Origin: Geothrix sp. 21YS21S-4
GTDB taxonomy: Bacteria; Acidobacteriota; Holophagae; Holophagales; Holophagaceae
Assembly (NCBI RefSeq): GCF_030845995.1
Contig: NZ_CP132719.1
Span: 372,001 to 436,000, forward strand
Direction of reading: 5' to 3'
Length of the DNA: 64,000 nt
Part shown: positions 1-8,046 of the stretch, piece after piece
How the letters are laid out: each line of letters begins with the position of its first letter
How positions within the stretch are numbered: the stretch's first letter is position 1
Made by a program: the position numbers and the translations under genes
Notes under the pieces: generated by a model
Databases searched by the model: none
What the model was told of the DNA's origin: nothing
Seen by the model: the letters and a program-made list of their open reading frames with translations, nothing else

Positions 1-1791
1 GAGTCGGTGCCCGAGGAACGTGCGCTCCGAGCGGATGGGCGTGAGGCCGTTCCGGTAGCGGCGGTTCAACCTCCAGTGCCTCTCACGCTCACGGAGCGGG
101 CCGCATTGGAAGATCGTCTTTTCGTGCTCAAGCGGCAGCTTGCCACGCTGCAGGAACCCCCCATCGGGGACTATCGCCTGCGGATCAATCCCGAGACCAA
201 CGAGCCCGTCTTCTCGCTCGAGGGAGAGGAAGCCGCTCCCGATTGGCTTCGTCGGTGGGAGCGGACCGGGGTCGCTCCCCGTATGCAGTTCGATCTCCGT
301 GAGGGTGAGACGGCGGCGGATCTCCTCCGTTTCGCGGGTGGCTTCGCGCCTGAGGCGGGCCCAGGCACGTTGACGTTGCGGCGGCGGGAGGCCTCCGGCG
401 CCCTCAGCGGGCGGGACGTGGCTTTGGCTTCGGCGGCGCGGACGGCCCTGCAGCGGGGGGACGTGCTTTCGGCCCTGCCCGAGCGGGATCGGCAGGGCGC
501 CCTGGTCCAGATCGCTGGGTGGGTCCGGGTTCCCGGGATGTTCGCCCGCACGGAAGGGCTGAGGATAGGCGATCTGCTCCGCCGCGATTCCCAGGTCCTG
601 CCCGACACCTATCGCCTGCGAGGCGAGGTGGTACGGACGGGCGTGGATGGGGTCACCCGCTTCCTTTCCTTCGACCTGGACAAGGCCTTGGCGGGAGATT
701 CGACCCACAACCTCCTCCTGGAGGACCGGGACCGGATTGAATTGTTCCGGATGGAAGCGCTCCGTCTTCCCCGGACAGTCACCGTGATGGGTCCGGTGGC
801 GCGGCCTGGCACCTATGCCTTCCACGAGGGCATGCGGGCCTCGGATCTCCTGTTCCGGGCCGGCGTTCCCGCCAAGTCCTCGGACCGCCTCGTGGCGGAA
901 TTGGCCCGGACCCGGGAGGGCCGCCCCAGCGAGGTCATCCGCCTGGACCTGACGAAACTGCTGTTCACGGAAGCCGCTAGTCCCGTCGCGCTGCTGGATG
1001 ACGCGGTCAACCCCCGGGTCCAGGAGGACGATCAGCTGAGTGTCTTCGAGAAGCCCGACTACAAGCCCCACCGCACGGTGCGGATCTCGGGCCAGGTCCT
1101 GCGGCCCGGCTCCTACGCCCTCGATTCCGCCAAGCCCTCCCTCAGCGCACTCATCCAGCGGGCCGGCGGGTTGACCGCGGAAGCGATGCCCCACGCCGGG
1201 ATCTTCCTCCGCCGTCTGAGCACCCAGGACGCCTCCCTCCAGCGGGCGGCGGAGGAATCCGGGCTGGCCGGGAAGGATCCCACCGCCAAGGGCGTCAACG
1301 AGATCCTGGAGCGCCTGAACGAGACCAAGCGCCAGCCCACCACGGGTCAGCTCCTGAAGAACCCGCTCCTCCACGGGCTGCTGGCGGGCAACCTGAACCG
1401 GATGGTGGTGGACTTCGGCGGTGCGCTCAAGGGCGACGCGCAGGCTGACGTGGAACTCCAGGATGGGGACGAGATCATCATTCCCCGGGCGACGGAGGCG
1501 GCGTACGTCGTCGGCGAGGCCGCGAGTCCCTTCGCCACCTACAAGGTTCGGAAGGGGATGAAGGTCTCCGACCTGATCAAGCTGGCCGGCGGGACGACCC
1601 GCAACGCCGACACCTCGAACATCCGTCTCCTGAAGGCCGACGGCCGCATCCTCGACAGCTGGGTGGGCAGCAAGGACGTGGATCCCGGGGACACCGTCCT
1701 CGTGCCCCAGCGCTTCCGCCGCGACGTGAGCTGGCAGGAGAACCTGCAGGCGCTGACGCCCCTGGCGCTGATCCTGAACGCCATCAAATAG
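1..1791 (+). CDS. SLBB-domain polysaccharide export protein (5' end outside window)
   Basis: The frame is open from base 1, so the gene probably begins upstream; an internal GTG at 7 is the first possible start inside the window. At least 594 residues are visible. Repeated beta-grasp SLBB-type units can be recognised by recurring patterns such as 'GWVRVPGMF', 'GPVARPGTYAFHEG', 'GQVLRPGSYAL' and 'GEAASPFATYKVRKGM', each followed by a 'DLLxxAGG'-like helix. Tandem SLBB domains of this kind occur in Wza/KpsD-type outer-membrane export proteins, where they line the periplasmic part of the channel. The C-terminus ends in a short hydrophobic stretch. The Poly_export domain and signal peptide would lie upstream, so assignment to capsule or exopolysaccharide export rests on the SLBB repeats alone. 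A strong terminator follows. Confidence 0.8.
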   Translation, partial: ESVPEERALRADGREAVPVAAVQPPVPLTLTERAALEDRLFVLKRQLATLQEPPIGDYRLRINPETNEPVFSLEGEEAAPDWLRRWERTGVAPRMQFDLREGETAADLLRFAGGFAPEAGPGTLTLRRREASGALSGRDVALASAARTALQRGDVLSALPERDRQGALVQIAGWVRVPGMFARTEGLRIGDLLRRDSQVLPDTYRLRGEVVRTGVDGVTRFLSFDLDKALAGDSTHNLLLEDRDRIELFRMEALRLPRTVTVMGPVARPGTYAFHEGMRASDLLFRAGVPAKSSDRLVAELARTREGRPSEVIRLDLTKLLFTEAASPVALLDDAVNPRVQEDDQLSVFEKPDYKPHRTVRISGQVLRPGSYALDSAKPSLSALIQRAGGLTAEAMPHAGIFLRRLSTQDASLQRAAEESGLAGKDPTAKGVNEILERLNETKRQPTTGQLLKNPLLHGLLAGNLNRMVVDFGGALKGDAQADVELQDGDEIIIPRATEAAYVVGEAASPFATYKVRKGMKVSDLIKLAGGTTRNADTSNIRLLKADGRILDSWVGSKDVDPGDTVLVPQRFRRDVSWQENLQALTPLALILNAIK

Positions 1792-1814
1792 CCGACGGAA
1801 AGCGTAGAATGAAG

Positions 1815-1842
1815 GGCCCCGCTTCCGCGGGGCCTTTTCTTC
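1815..1842 (+). terminator. Intrinsic terminator after the SLBB gene
   Basis: A perfect 8-bp GC stem (1815-1822 with 1827-1834) closes a TTCC tetraloop and is followed by TTTTCTT. It lies 24 nt after the SLBB stop and ends only about 10 nt before the queD ATG, on the same strand. Confidence 0.85.
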
Positions 1843-1851
1843 GTGAGTGCC

Positions 1852-2199
1852 ATGATCCTGCGCAAAGAGTACTGGTTCGAAGCCGCCCATTTCATCTACA
1901 ACCATCCGGGCAAGTGCCGGAACCTGCATGGCCACAGCTACAAGCTGTTCGTGTCGCTGGAAGGGGCGGTGAACCCGGAGACGGGGATGATCATCGACTT
2001 CGACGATCTGTCTAAAGTGGTGGTGGAGAAGGTGATCTCCAAGCTGGACCATCGCTTCCTCAACGACTTGATCCCCCTCTCCACCGCGGAAAACATCTCC
2101 GTCTGGATCTGGGAGCAGCTGAAACCGGCACTGCCCCAGCTCTGCCAGATCGAGGTCTTCGAAACCACCGACAACTGCGTGATCTATCGGGGCATCTGA
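1852..2199 (+). CDS. queD: 6-carboxytetrahydropterin synthase (QueD / PTPS family)
   Basis: This 115-aa protein converts 7,8-dihydroneopterin triphosphate to 6-carboxy-5,6,7,8-tetrahydropterin, an early step of queuosine (7-deazaguanine) synthesis. The family signature is complete: the zinc-binding His in 'EAAHF', the catalytic Cys plus HGH in 'CRNLHGHSY', 'LDHRFLND', 'STAENIS' and the C-terminal 'FETTDNC'. The Cys-x3-His-Gly-His spacing fits QueD. ATG 1852 was chosen; a GTG at 1843 in the same frame would add three residues. Neither has a clear Shine-Dalgarno, because the preceding terminator occupies that space. The stop overlaps the next ATG (TGATG). No other queuosine gene is in the window. 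Confidence 0.93.
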   Translation: MILRKEYWFEAAHFIYNHPGKCRNLHGHSYKLFVSLEGAVNPETGMIIDFDDLSKVVVEKVISKLDHRFLNDLIPLSTAENISVWIWEQLKPALPQLCQIEVFETTDNCVIYRGI

Positions 2200-2702
2200 T
2201 GGGACGACTCGTGGCGGTACCGGCGACGCTGCTGCTCCTGGGAGGGTGCGGGACGCTCAATCCGGCCCTGCGCTACGAGGAAGCCGCCCGCCAGTTGCGC
2301 TTTTCCCTTGATCGAGTCGAGCCCCGGGTGGAGCTGGCGTTCCCCCTGGAGCGCTCGCGGATCCGCGTCCTGGTGGACGTGGGCGTGGACAATCCCTCGG
2401 CCCAGCGGATCCGGACCCGTCGCGTGGCGGGGGAGCTCCGCCTTCGGGCCCGCGGGACGGACTACGCCATCGGGTCGGTGGGTTTTCCCGAAGGGGTGGA
2501 GGTGGCGGCCAGCGGCCGCAGCACCCTGTGGGCCGAGATCGATCTGGGCTACGCGGATCTGCGCAGCGCCTGGGAACCCCTTTCCGGCGCGATTCTCCGG
2601 GGCGAGGCGGCGGAATGGAGCTTGGCCGGCGACGCGCGCCTGGAGGTATGGGGTGTGGAGTTCGGCGTTCCGTTCCGGACGCGGAAAGAGAGCGGCCGAT
2701 GA
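2199..2702 (+). CDS. LEA14-like lipoprotein, function unknown
   Basis: The 167-aa product has a short hydrophobic N-terminus ending in the lipobox 'LLLGGCG', so Cys17 is the probable lipidation site. The remainder is beta-rich, with the pattern 'LERSRIRVLVDVGVDNPSA' and a later 'VEFGVPF'. This resembles the WHy/LEA14 domain, in which a paired strand carries 'vxNPs'. LEA14-like bacterial lipoproteins are usually of unknown role, sometimes linked to desiccation or envelope stress. It is translationally coupled to queD by a 1-bp overlap and followed 13 nt later by the HAD gene, so the three probably form one transcript. Confidence 0.7.
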   Translation: MGRLVAVPATLLLLGGCGTLNPALRYEEAARQLRFSLDRVEPRVELAFPLERSRIRVLVDVGVDNPSAQRIRTRRVAGELRLRARGTDYAIGSVGFPEGVEVAASGRSTLWAEIDLGYADLRSAWEPLSGAILRGEAAEWSLAGDARLEVWGVEFGVPFRTRKESGR

Positions 2703-2715
2703 GGGGTGGGCCTCG

Positions 2716-3396
2716 ATGATCCGCGCCGTCGTCTTCGACCTGTGGAACACCCTGGTCTTCAGTCCCGACGGCAGCCCTTTCCAGCGGTTGAAGGCCCTAT
2801 TGAAGCCGGACCAGTCCCCCTTCTATCCGGCGCTGGTGCGAGATGGGATGATTCGGGCCCACGCCTCCGTGGAGGCCTTCCTGGAACCGTGGCGGGAACG
2901 CGCGGGGTTGGACGATGCCCAGGTGGAAGCCATGGCCCAGGCCTTCCGGCAGGCCGGAGAGCGGGCCGAGTGCTTTCCCGGGGCGCCGGAGGCGGTGGGC
3001 GCGGTGCGGGACCTGGCGCGGGTGGCGCTGCTGTCCAACACCCAGAGCTTCGGCCTGGAGTTGCTGGACCGGCTGGGGATCTCCGAGCGCATCCGGATCC
3101 GCCACACCAGCGCCACGCTGGGCGCGCTCAAGCCGGAAGCCGCCGCGTTCGAGGCGGTCCAGCGGCACATGGGCCTGTTTCCGGGCAACCTCGCGATGGT
3201 GGGGGACAGCTGGACGGACGACGTGGAAGGGGCCCTCGCCGCCGGATGGACCGCCATCTGGGTGAACCGGGAAGCTCGGCCGCGGCCCGCCCACGATCCG
3301 GACGCGCCCCTCTACGAGCTCCGGTCCCTGGATCGCCTCCCTGAACTCATCGAAGGGCTCCAGGCCGGAATGCGCTGTCCGACCTGCTTGGGATAG
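2716..3396 (+). CDS. HAD-family hydrolase (haloacid dehalogenase / phosphatase type)
   Basis: This 226-aa protein carries all four HAD motifs: motif I 'VVFDLWNTLVF' near residue 8 (nucleophile Asp), motif II 'LLSNTQ', the motif III Lys in 'LGALKPEAAAF', and motif IV 'MVGDSWTDDVEGA'. The second Asp of the usual DxDxT is Trp here. That substitution occurs in several HAD branches, so phosphatase activity is not certain. A C1 cap lies between motifs I and II. The C-terminus has an isolated 'CPTC', which could bind metal. ATG 2716 is chosen because motif I is then N-terminal as expected; the frame is open further upstream through the lipoprotein gene. The substrate cannot be told. Confidence 0.85.
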   Translation: MIRAVVFDLWNTLVFSPDGSPFQRLKALLKPDQSPFYPALVRDGMIRAHASVEAFLEPWRERAGLDDAQVEAMAQAFRQAGERAECFPGAPEAVGAVRDLARVALLSNTQSFGLELLDRLGISERIRIRHTSATLGALKPEAAAFEAVQRHMGLFPGNLAMVGDSWTDDVEGALAAGWTAIWVNREARPRPAHDPDAPLYELRSLDRLPELIEGLQAGMRCPTCLG

Positions 3397-3397
3397 G

Positions 3398-4924
3398 TCA
3401 GGCGCTGGCGGAGGCGGAGTCCGGGAGCTGGAGGTCCATGACCACCGCGTGCCGCGGGGTGTCGGCGCGTTCGATCCACTGGACGCGGGCCCCCAGCAGG
3501 CGGGCAAGCTGCATCAGCCCTTCTCGGGCTTCCTGGTGGAGGGAGCCGGCGAGGTCAGGGTGGAGCGTCAGGCGGACGTCGGCGCCCCGCAGGCGGTCGC
3601 CCAGGCGGACCAGCTCGCGGTAGGCCTTCAGAAGCGAGGTCTCGGGGCTCTGGAGGCGGCCGGTGCCGGCGCAGGTGGGGCAGGGGGTGGTGAGCAGCCG
3701 CTCCAGCGAGGGGCCCGTGCGCTTCCGGGTGAGCTCCACCAGGCCGAATTCGGAGATCCCGCCGGCCCGGGCGTGGTTGCGGTCGCGCTTCAGCTCCTCC
3801 TGGAGCCGCGCCAGGACTTCCTCCCGGTGGAGGGGATCCACCATGTCGATGAAGTCGATGACGACGATCCCCCCGAGGTTCCTCAACCGGAGCTGGCGCA
3901 CGATCTCCGGAATGGCCTCGAGGTTGGTCAGGTAGACAGTCTCCTCCAGGTCCTTCTTCCCCACGAACTTGCCGGTGTTCACGTCGACGCTGACGAGGGC
4001 CTCGGTCTGGTTGAGGACGATGGAGCCGCCGTGCTTGAGGAAGACCTTGGGCTGGCGGGCGGATTCGATCTCGGCCTCGATCCCGAAGGCCTCGAAGATG
4101 GGCAGGTCCGACGTGAACCGCTTCACCCGCGGCGCCCAGTCGGGATGGAGCTTCTCGACGAAGGCCAGGACATCGCGATGGGCGTCGGCGTCGTCCACCC
4201 AGAAGGTGGAGACCTCCTCCCGGAAGATGTCGCGCATGACCTTCTGGAGCAGGCGCAGGTCCTGCCACACGAGGCCCGGGGCGGGGACGAGGTCGGCCTT
4301 GGCCTGGATTTCCTGCCACATCTGGCGGAGGAAGGCCACGTCGCCCACCAGGTCCTCGTCCTTCTCCCCGATGGCGGCGGTACGGACGATGAACCCCTCG
4401 CCCGGTTGGGCGTGGCTGCGGATCAGCTCCCGGAGGCGCTCCCGCTCCTCGGGATCGGTGATCTTGCGGGAGATGCCGATGTGGTCGATGCCCGGCATGA
4501 AGACCAGGAAGCGGCCGGGGAAGCTGAGGTGGCGGGAAAGGCGGGGGCCCTTGGACCCGATGGGATCCTTCACCACCTGGACCAGGGTCTCCTCGCCCTC
4601 CTTCAGGGGAGGAAGGGGCGGTGGCGGGGGCGGCAGGTCCTCGGCGGGCTCCTCGCCCTCCTCCTCGGAGGACAGCTCGGCGCCCAGGCGCTGGGTCATG
4701 GGGTCGTCCAAGTAGAGGAACCCGTCCTTGGGGCCCCCGATCCCGACGAAGGCGCTCTGCATGCCCGGCAGCAACTTGGCCACCCGGCCCTTGTAGACAT
4801 CCCCCACCTGGCTCTTGTTCATCGTCCGCTCGAGGAACAGCTCGCAGAGCTGGCCGTTCTCAAGCAGGGCAATGCGCGTCTCCAGCGGGGTCGCGTTGAC
4901 CACCAGGGACTTGCGGACTTCCAT
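3398..4924 (-). CDS. rng: Ribonuclease G/E family endoribonuclease
   Basis: The 508-aa product fits RNase G (about 490 aa) rather than full-length RNase E, since there is no long C-terminal scaffold. An S1 RNA-binding domain spans roughly residues 36-135 and is interrupted by an acidic, proline-rich insert (about 80-105). The catalytic DNase I-like domain has the metal-binding aspartates in 'VSVDVNTGKFVG' (about 313) and 'VVIDFIDM' (about 356). The zinc-link cysteines follow in 'CPTCAGTG' (about 417). The enzyme cleaves single-stranded AU-rich RNA, matures 16S rRNA 5' ends and starts mRNA decay. The start ATG has AAGG 8 nt upstream. It is convergent with the HAD gene, one base apart, with no obvious terminator. 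Confidence 0.93.
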   Translation of the reverse strand: MEVRKSLVVNATPLETRIALLENGQLCELFLERTMNKSQVGDVYKGRVAKLLPGMQSAFVGIGGPKDGFLYLDDPMTQRLGAELSSEEEGEEPAEDLPPPPPPLPPLKEGEETLVQVVKDPIGSKGPRLSRHLSFPGRFLVFMPGIDHIGISRKITDPEERERLRELIRSHAQPGEGFIVRTAAIGEKDEDLVGDVAFLRQMWQEIQAKADLVPAPGLVWQDLRLLQKVMRDIFREEVSTFWVDDADAHRDVLAFVEKLHPDWAPRVKRFTSDLPIFEAFGIEAEIESARQPKVFLKHGGSIVLNQTEALVSVDVNTGKFVGKKDLEETVYLTNLEAIPEIVRQLRLRNLGGIVVIDFIDMVDPLHREEVLARLQEELKRDRNHARAGGISEFGLVELTRKRTGPSLERLLTTPCPTCAGTGRLQSPETSLLKAYRELVRLGDRLRGADVRLTLHPDLAGSLHQEAREGLMQLARLLGARVQWIERADTPRHAVVMDLQLPDSASASA

Positions 4925-5114
4925 GGAACCAACCTTTCAGAACCGTGCGGAAGGTCGCCATGCCCTTGCCGCGGGCCCCGGGGTCGTGCCAGACCGCAGG
5001 GTGAGTCCTTTCTACCATGACCCTTGGATGCCGCACCGGGGGCGGAAGGTTCCGGGGCCGAAAGGATCCCTTTTCCTGCCGCCAGGAAGGATGCCCTTGA
5101 CGGTACGGAAACGC

Positions 5115-5513
5115 TCAGTCCGTGAAAGCCGCTGCGCAGAGGGGGGTGCGCTCCTGCCGGCGGCGCTCGGTGATCCGGTTCCGGTCGTCCACGAAGACCA
5201 CCTTGGGGGCGAGGGCCTCGGCCTCCTCGGCGGTCATCCAGCCGTAGGCCGCGATGATCACCAGGTCGCCCTTGCGGACCAGGTGGGCGGCCGCGCCGTT
5301 GATGCCGACCTCCCCCGATCCGGGGGTGCCGGGAATGACGTAGGTGGACAGGCGCGACCCGTTGGTCACGTCGTAGATGTCCACTTTCTCGTTCTCCATG
5401 AAGCCCGCGGCTTCGATGAGAAGGGGATCCAGGGTGATGGATCCCACGTAGTCCAGGTCCGCGCGGGTGACGGTGGCGCGGTGGATCTTTCCGAGCAGGA
5501 AGTGGCGCAGCAT
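5115..5513 (-). CDS. panD: Aspartate 1-decarboxylase proenzyme
   Basis: PanD makes beta-alanine from L-aspartate for pantothenate. The 132-aa protein aligns residue for residue with the classical enzyme: Gly24-Ser25 in 'YVGSITLD' is the self-cleavage site that yields the pyruvoyl cofactor on Ser25, and Lys9 and Tyr58-region residues are preserved. The start at 5513 is fixed by GGAGG 5 nt upstream. A longer open frame runs upstream without homology. Together with panB and panC nearby on the same strand it completes the beta-alanine and pantoate branches. The 190-bp stretch between it and rng holds no gene I can support, only short imperfect hairpins. Confidence 0.95.
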   Translation of the reverse strand: MLRHFLLGKIHRATVTRADLDYVGSITLDPLLIEAAGFMENEKVDIYDVTNGSRLSTYVIPGTPGSGEVGINGAAAHLVRKGDLVIIAAYGWMTAEEAEALAPKVVFVDDRNRITERRRQERTPLCAAAFTD

Positions 5514-5560
5514 GCATCCTCCGGTCCAGGCTCCAAAGGGGGAGTCCCGGCCAACGGATA

Positions 5561-5600
5561 AGGATGGACCCAGGGCTACCCTGGGTCCATCCTCGATTTT
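5561..5600. terminator. Strong 15-bp hairpin between panD and the secreted-protein gene
   Basis: A perfect 15-bp stem (5561-5575 with 5579-5593) has a 3-nt loop and a run of six T on the + strand side. The gene it should terminate is on the - strand (stop at 5609), where the U-tract is poor (TTATCC) but an A-tract precedes the stem. It probably ends that transcript and also blocks antisense transcription from the left. Confidence 0.7.
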
Positions 5601-5608
5601 TTGCGGCT

Positions 5609-6073
5609 TCAATCGAACAGGACCACGTGTAAATTGAGGCCCACAGGCGGGGGTATTGGCGGGGGAGCCACCGGCAACGCGAAGGCGCCCTCCACATCCA
5701 GGCGCGCGCGGCGGTCCCGGACCTCCCTCAGGACCCACCGGTTGCCGAGGAAGACGTACATCCGGGAAGGATCCCCGGGTACCAGCGCCACATACCGGCG
5801 CTCGCCGGGGCGCCAGTAGCCCTCCATCCACGCGGGGGGGCGGTAGTGGTGGGGAGAGACTTCATAGCGGTGGCGCTCGTAGTGGCGGGCATCCCGACCG
5901 TGCTCCTGCCAGTAGCGGCGTTCGGCCTGATCGCGATCGCGCCAGAAGGTCTTGTCCTCGCGGCGATCCTCCCGCCGGTCCCCGCGATGATCGGGGCCCG
6001 GCTGGGCGGAAGCGGAAAGGGTGCACAGGGCAAGGGCCGTGATGAGACCGGCCTTCAGCAGTCCTTGGGGCAT
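5609..6073 (-). CDS. Secreted His/Arg/Asp-rich protein, function unknown
   Basis: This 154-aa protein has a clear signal peptide (residues 1-24, ending 'TLSASAQ'). A strongly charged segment follows (about 26-75) with repeated Asp-Arg pairs and many His and Tyr. The C-terminal half contains '[14 protein letters not shown]' and a proline-rich tail. The middle resembles small periplasmic proteins with 'YxxxPPxWxxGxW' patterns (RcnB or YXWGXW-like); this is only a resemblance. GGAGG lies 4 nt before the ATG. It splits panC from panD but shows no functional link to them. A TACATT box with GAGGCG 17 bp further upstream lies about 46 nt before the start. Confidence 0.6.
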   Translation of the reverse strand: MPQGLLKAGLITALALCTLSASAQPGPDHRGDRREDRREDKTFWRDRDQAERRYWQEHGRDARHYERHRYEVSPHHYRPPAWMEGYWRPGERRYVALVPGDPSRMYVFLGNRWVLREVRDRRARLDVEGAFALPVAPPPIPPPVGLNLHVVLFD

Positions 6074-6118
6074 GGAACCTCCAGAAACGGCCCGAAGCGG
6101 ATCCGCCGGGGCCGTTCC

Positions 6119-6147
6119 AATGTAAGGTTCGAGGCTAAATCCGCCTC
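6119..6147 (-). promoter_or_regulatory. Candidate promoter GAGGCG-N17-TACATT
   Basis: Reading the - strand, GAGGCG (6147-6142) and TACATT (6124-6119) are separated by 17 bp, 46 nt upstream of the secreted-protein start. The TACATT box and GGCG upstream element match the two stress-module promoters at 31149 and 47176. No other support. Confidence 0.35.
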
Positions 6148-6179
6148 ATGCGAAAGGCCTATGATGGGATAAAAGCGGC

Positions 6180-7070
6180 CTAAACCCGTTGGGGGCTGAG
6201 GCTCACGTTCAGGCCCGTTTCCACCGCCGAGGGAGCAAGGACGACGTTGTCGATCAGACGCGTTCCGCCCACGAAGACCGCGGCGCACAGCGCGGCGGTG
6301 CGGTCGACGGCGCCGGCGAGGGGTTCCAGCGCCTGGGCATCGACCAGCTCGAGGTACTGGATCGAATCCACGTCCGCGAGGCTCCTGCGGGCGATCTCGA
6401 CCAGCTTCGCGGCCTGGCGCTCCCCGGCGTCGAAGGCGGCCTTGGCGGCCAGGAGGCCGTGGCTCAGTCCCTGGGCCCGCTTGCGGGCATCCTCGTCCAG
6501 GTAGGTGTTCCGGCTGCTGAGGGCCACGCCGTCCGTTTCGCGGATGGTGGGCACGACCACCACGTCCACCGGCAGGTTCAGGTCCCGCACCATCCGGCGG
6601 ATGACCACGGTCTGTTGGAAGTCCTTCTGGCCGAAGAAGGCCACGTCGGGCTGGACGATGTTGAACAGCTTCGCCACGACGGTGGCCACGCCGCGGAAGT
6701 GGCCGGGTCGGAACTGCCCGCAGAGAGGCTCCGCCAAGCGGCCGGGTTCCACGTGGGTCTGGAAGCCGGTGGGGTAGATCTCCGCGACTTCGGGGAGGAA
6801 CAACACGGTCGTGCCCGTCTCCAGGCACAGGTTCTGGTCCCGCTCCAGGTCTCGGGGGTAGCTGGCGAGATCCTCGCCGGGGCCGAACTGGTTGGGGTTC
6901 ACGAAGATGGAAACCACGGTGGCATCGCAGCGCGCGGCGCTCTGGCGGATCAGGGCCCCATGGCCGTCGTGCAGGAACCCCATGGTGGGGACGAAGCCGA
7001 TCCGCTTCCCCTCGTCCCGCAGGGGGCGAAGAAGGGCACGGAGATCGGCGATGGTTCGGACAACTCGCAT
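6180..7070 (-). CDS. panC: Pantothenate synthetase
   Basis: PanC joins pantoate and beta-alanine with ATP, via pantoyl-adenylate, to give pantothenate. The roughly 296-aa protein shows the nucleotidyltransferase signature 'VPTMGFLHDGH' near residue 30, 'VNPNQFGPGEDL', 'FFGQKDFQQ' (pantoate/ATP binding) and the KMSKS-equivalent 'LSSRNTYL'. Length is normal for the family. ATG 7070 matches the usual N-terminus; a TTG at 7076 has better spacing (9 nt) from AAGGA and would add two residues. It lies 51 bp downstream of panB and is probably co-transcribed with it. Confidence 0.96.
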   Translation of the reverse strand: MRVVRTIADLRALLRPLRDEGKRIGFVPTMGFLHDGHGALIRQSAARCDATVVSIFVNPNQFGPGEDLASYPRDLERDQNLCLETGTTVLFLPEVAEIYPTGFQTHVEPGRLAEPLCGQFRPGHFRGVATVVAKLFNIVQPDVAFFGQKDFQQTVVIRRMVRDLNLPVDVVVVPTIRETDGVALSSRNTYLDEDARKRAQGLSHGLLAAKAAFDAGERQAAKLVEIARRSLADVDSIQYLELVDAQALEPLAGAVDRTAALCAAVFVGGTRLIDNVVLAPSAVETGLNVSLSPQRV

Positions 7071-7121
7071 GGACAAAAGCGGAATCCTTCAGAAGCGCCT
7101 GTCAGTTTACCGAGGGCGCGA

Positions 7122-7985
7122 TCAGGGATGCCACTGGGTCAGAACCGGACGAACGGCTTCTGGAAGGGTATAGGATTCCCGGCTATCCGGGAACCCTCCC
7201 GCCCGCACGTCCTCCGCCCAGACGGCCATTCCGTCGCGGAGAACCTGGAATCCATCGACATAGCGCCGGACGAATTTGGGGGAGGAGCCGGGCAGCAGAC
7301 CGAGGAGGTCGTGGAAGACGAGGACCTGCCCGGAGCACCCGGGTCCCGCTCCGATCCCGATGGTGGGAATCTCCAGGGTCTCGGTGATCCGGGCGGCCAG
7401 ATCCGCGGGGATGCCCTCCAGCACCAAGCTGAAACATCCCGCCTCCTGGAGCTTGTGGGCGTCTTCCAGCAGGCGGACAGCGTCTTCGGCCTGCCGGCCC
7501 TGCACCTTGTAGCCGCCCATGGGGTTGACGCTCTGGGGCGTGAGCCCCAGATGCCCCATCACCGGGATCTCCGCGTCCAGCAGCGCGTGGATCATGGGCA
7601 GCCGCTTGGCGCCGCCCTCCAGCTTCACCGCCTGGGCGCCGCGCTGGAGGAAGCCCCCCGCGTTCCGGAGGGTGTCCTCCACGCTGAGGTGGAAGCTCAG
7701 ATAGGGCATGTCCGCCACCAGCAGGGCCGCGGGCCGGGTCCGGGCCACCGCTTCCAGGTGGTGGTTCATCATCGCCATGCTCACCGGCAGGGTGGTCTCG
7801 AACCCCAGGCAGACGTTCCCGACGCTGTCGCCCACGAGGATGACGTCCACGCCGGCGGCATCGGCAATCTGGGCGGTGACGGCGTCGTAGGCGGTGGTCA
7901 TCACCACCTTCCGGCCCTCCAGCCGCCAGGTCTGGAGCTGGGGGAGGGTGACGCGGGCGCGCGATTCGGCGGGCTGGTGGCTCAT
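7122..7985 (-). CDS. panB: 3-methyl-2-oxobutanoate hydroxymethyltransferase
   Basis: PanB transfers a hydroxymethyl group from 5,10-methylene-THF to 2-oxoisovalerate, giving ketopantoate. This 287-aa TIM-barrel protein has the metal-binding 'VGDSVGNVCLG', 'VKLEGG', 'MGHLGLTPQS' and the catalytic Glu in 'LVLEGIP', all in the expected order, and 'IGIGAGPGCSGQVLV' near the end. It lies 61 bp downstream of the large ATPase-repeat gene. The ketopantoate reductase step (panE or ilvC) is not in the window. Confidence 0.96.
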   Translation of the reverse strand: MSHQPAESRARVTLPQLQTWRLEGRKVVMTTAYDAVTAQIADAAGVDVILVGDSVGNVCLGFETTLPVSMAMMNHHLEAVARTRPAALLVADMPYLSFHLSVEDTLRNAGGFLQRGAQAVKLEGGAKRLPMIHALLDAEIPVMGHLGLTPQSVNPMGGYKVQGRQAEDAVRLLEDAHKLQEAGCFSLVLEGIPADLAARITETLEIPTIGIGAGPGCSGQVLVFHDLLGLLPGSSPKFVRRYVDGFQVLRDGMAVWAEDVRAGGFPDSRESYTLPEAVRPVLTQWHP

Positions 7986-8046
7986 GGGGTCTCCGCTGGA
8001 AGGTCGAAGCCGTGGGCCTCCATCAAACCACCGAAGGGAAAGCCCG

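Noticed and set aside
5514-5831. N-terminal extension of panD
   Set aside because: No homology; GGAGG and the Gly24-Ser25 numbering fix the start at 5513.
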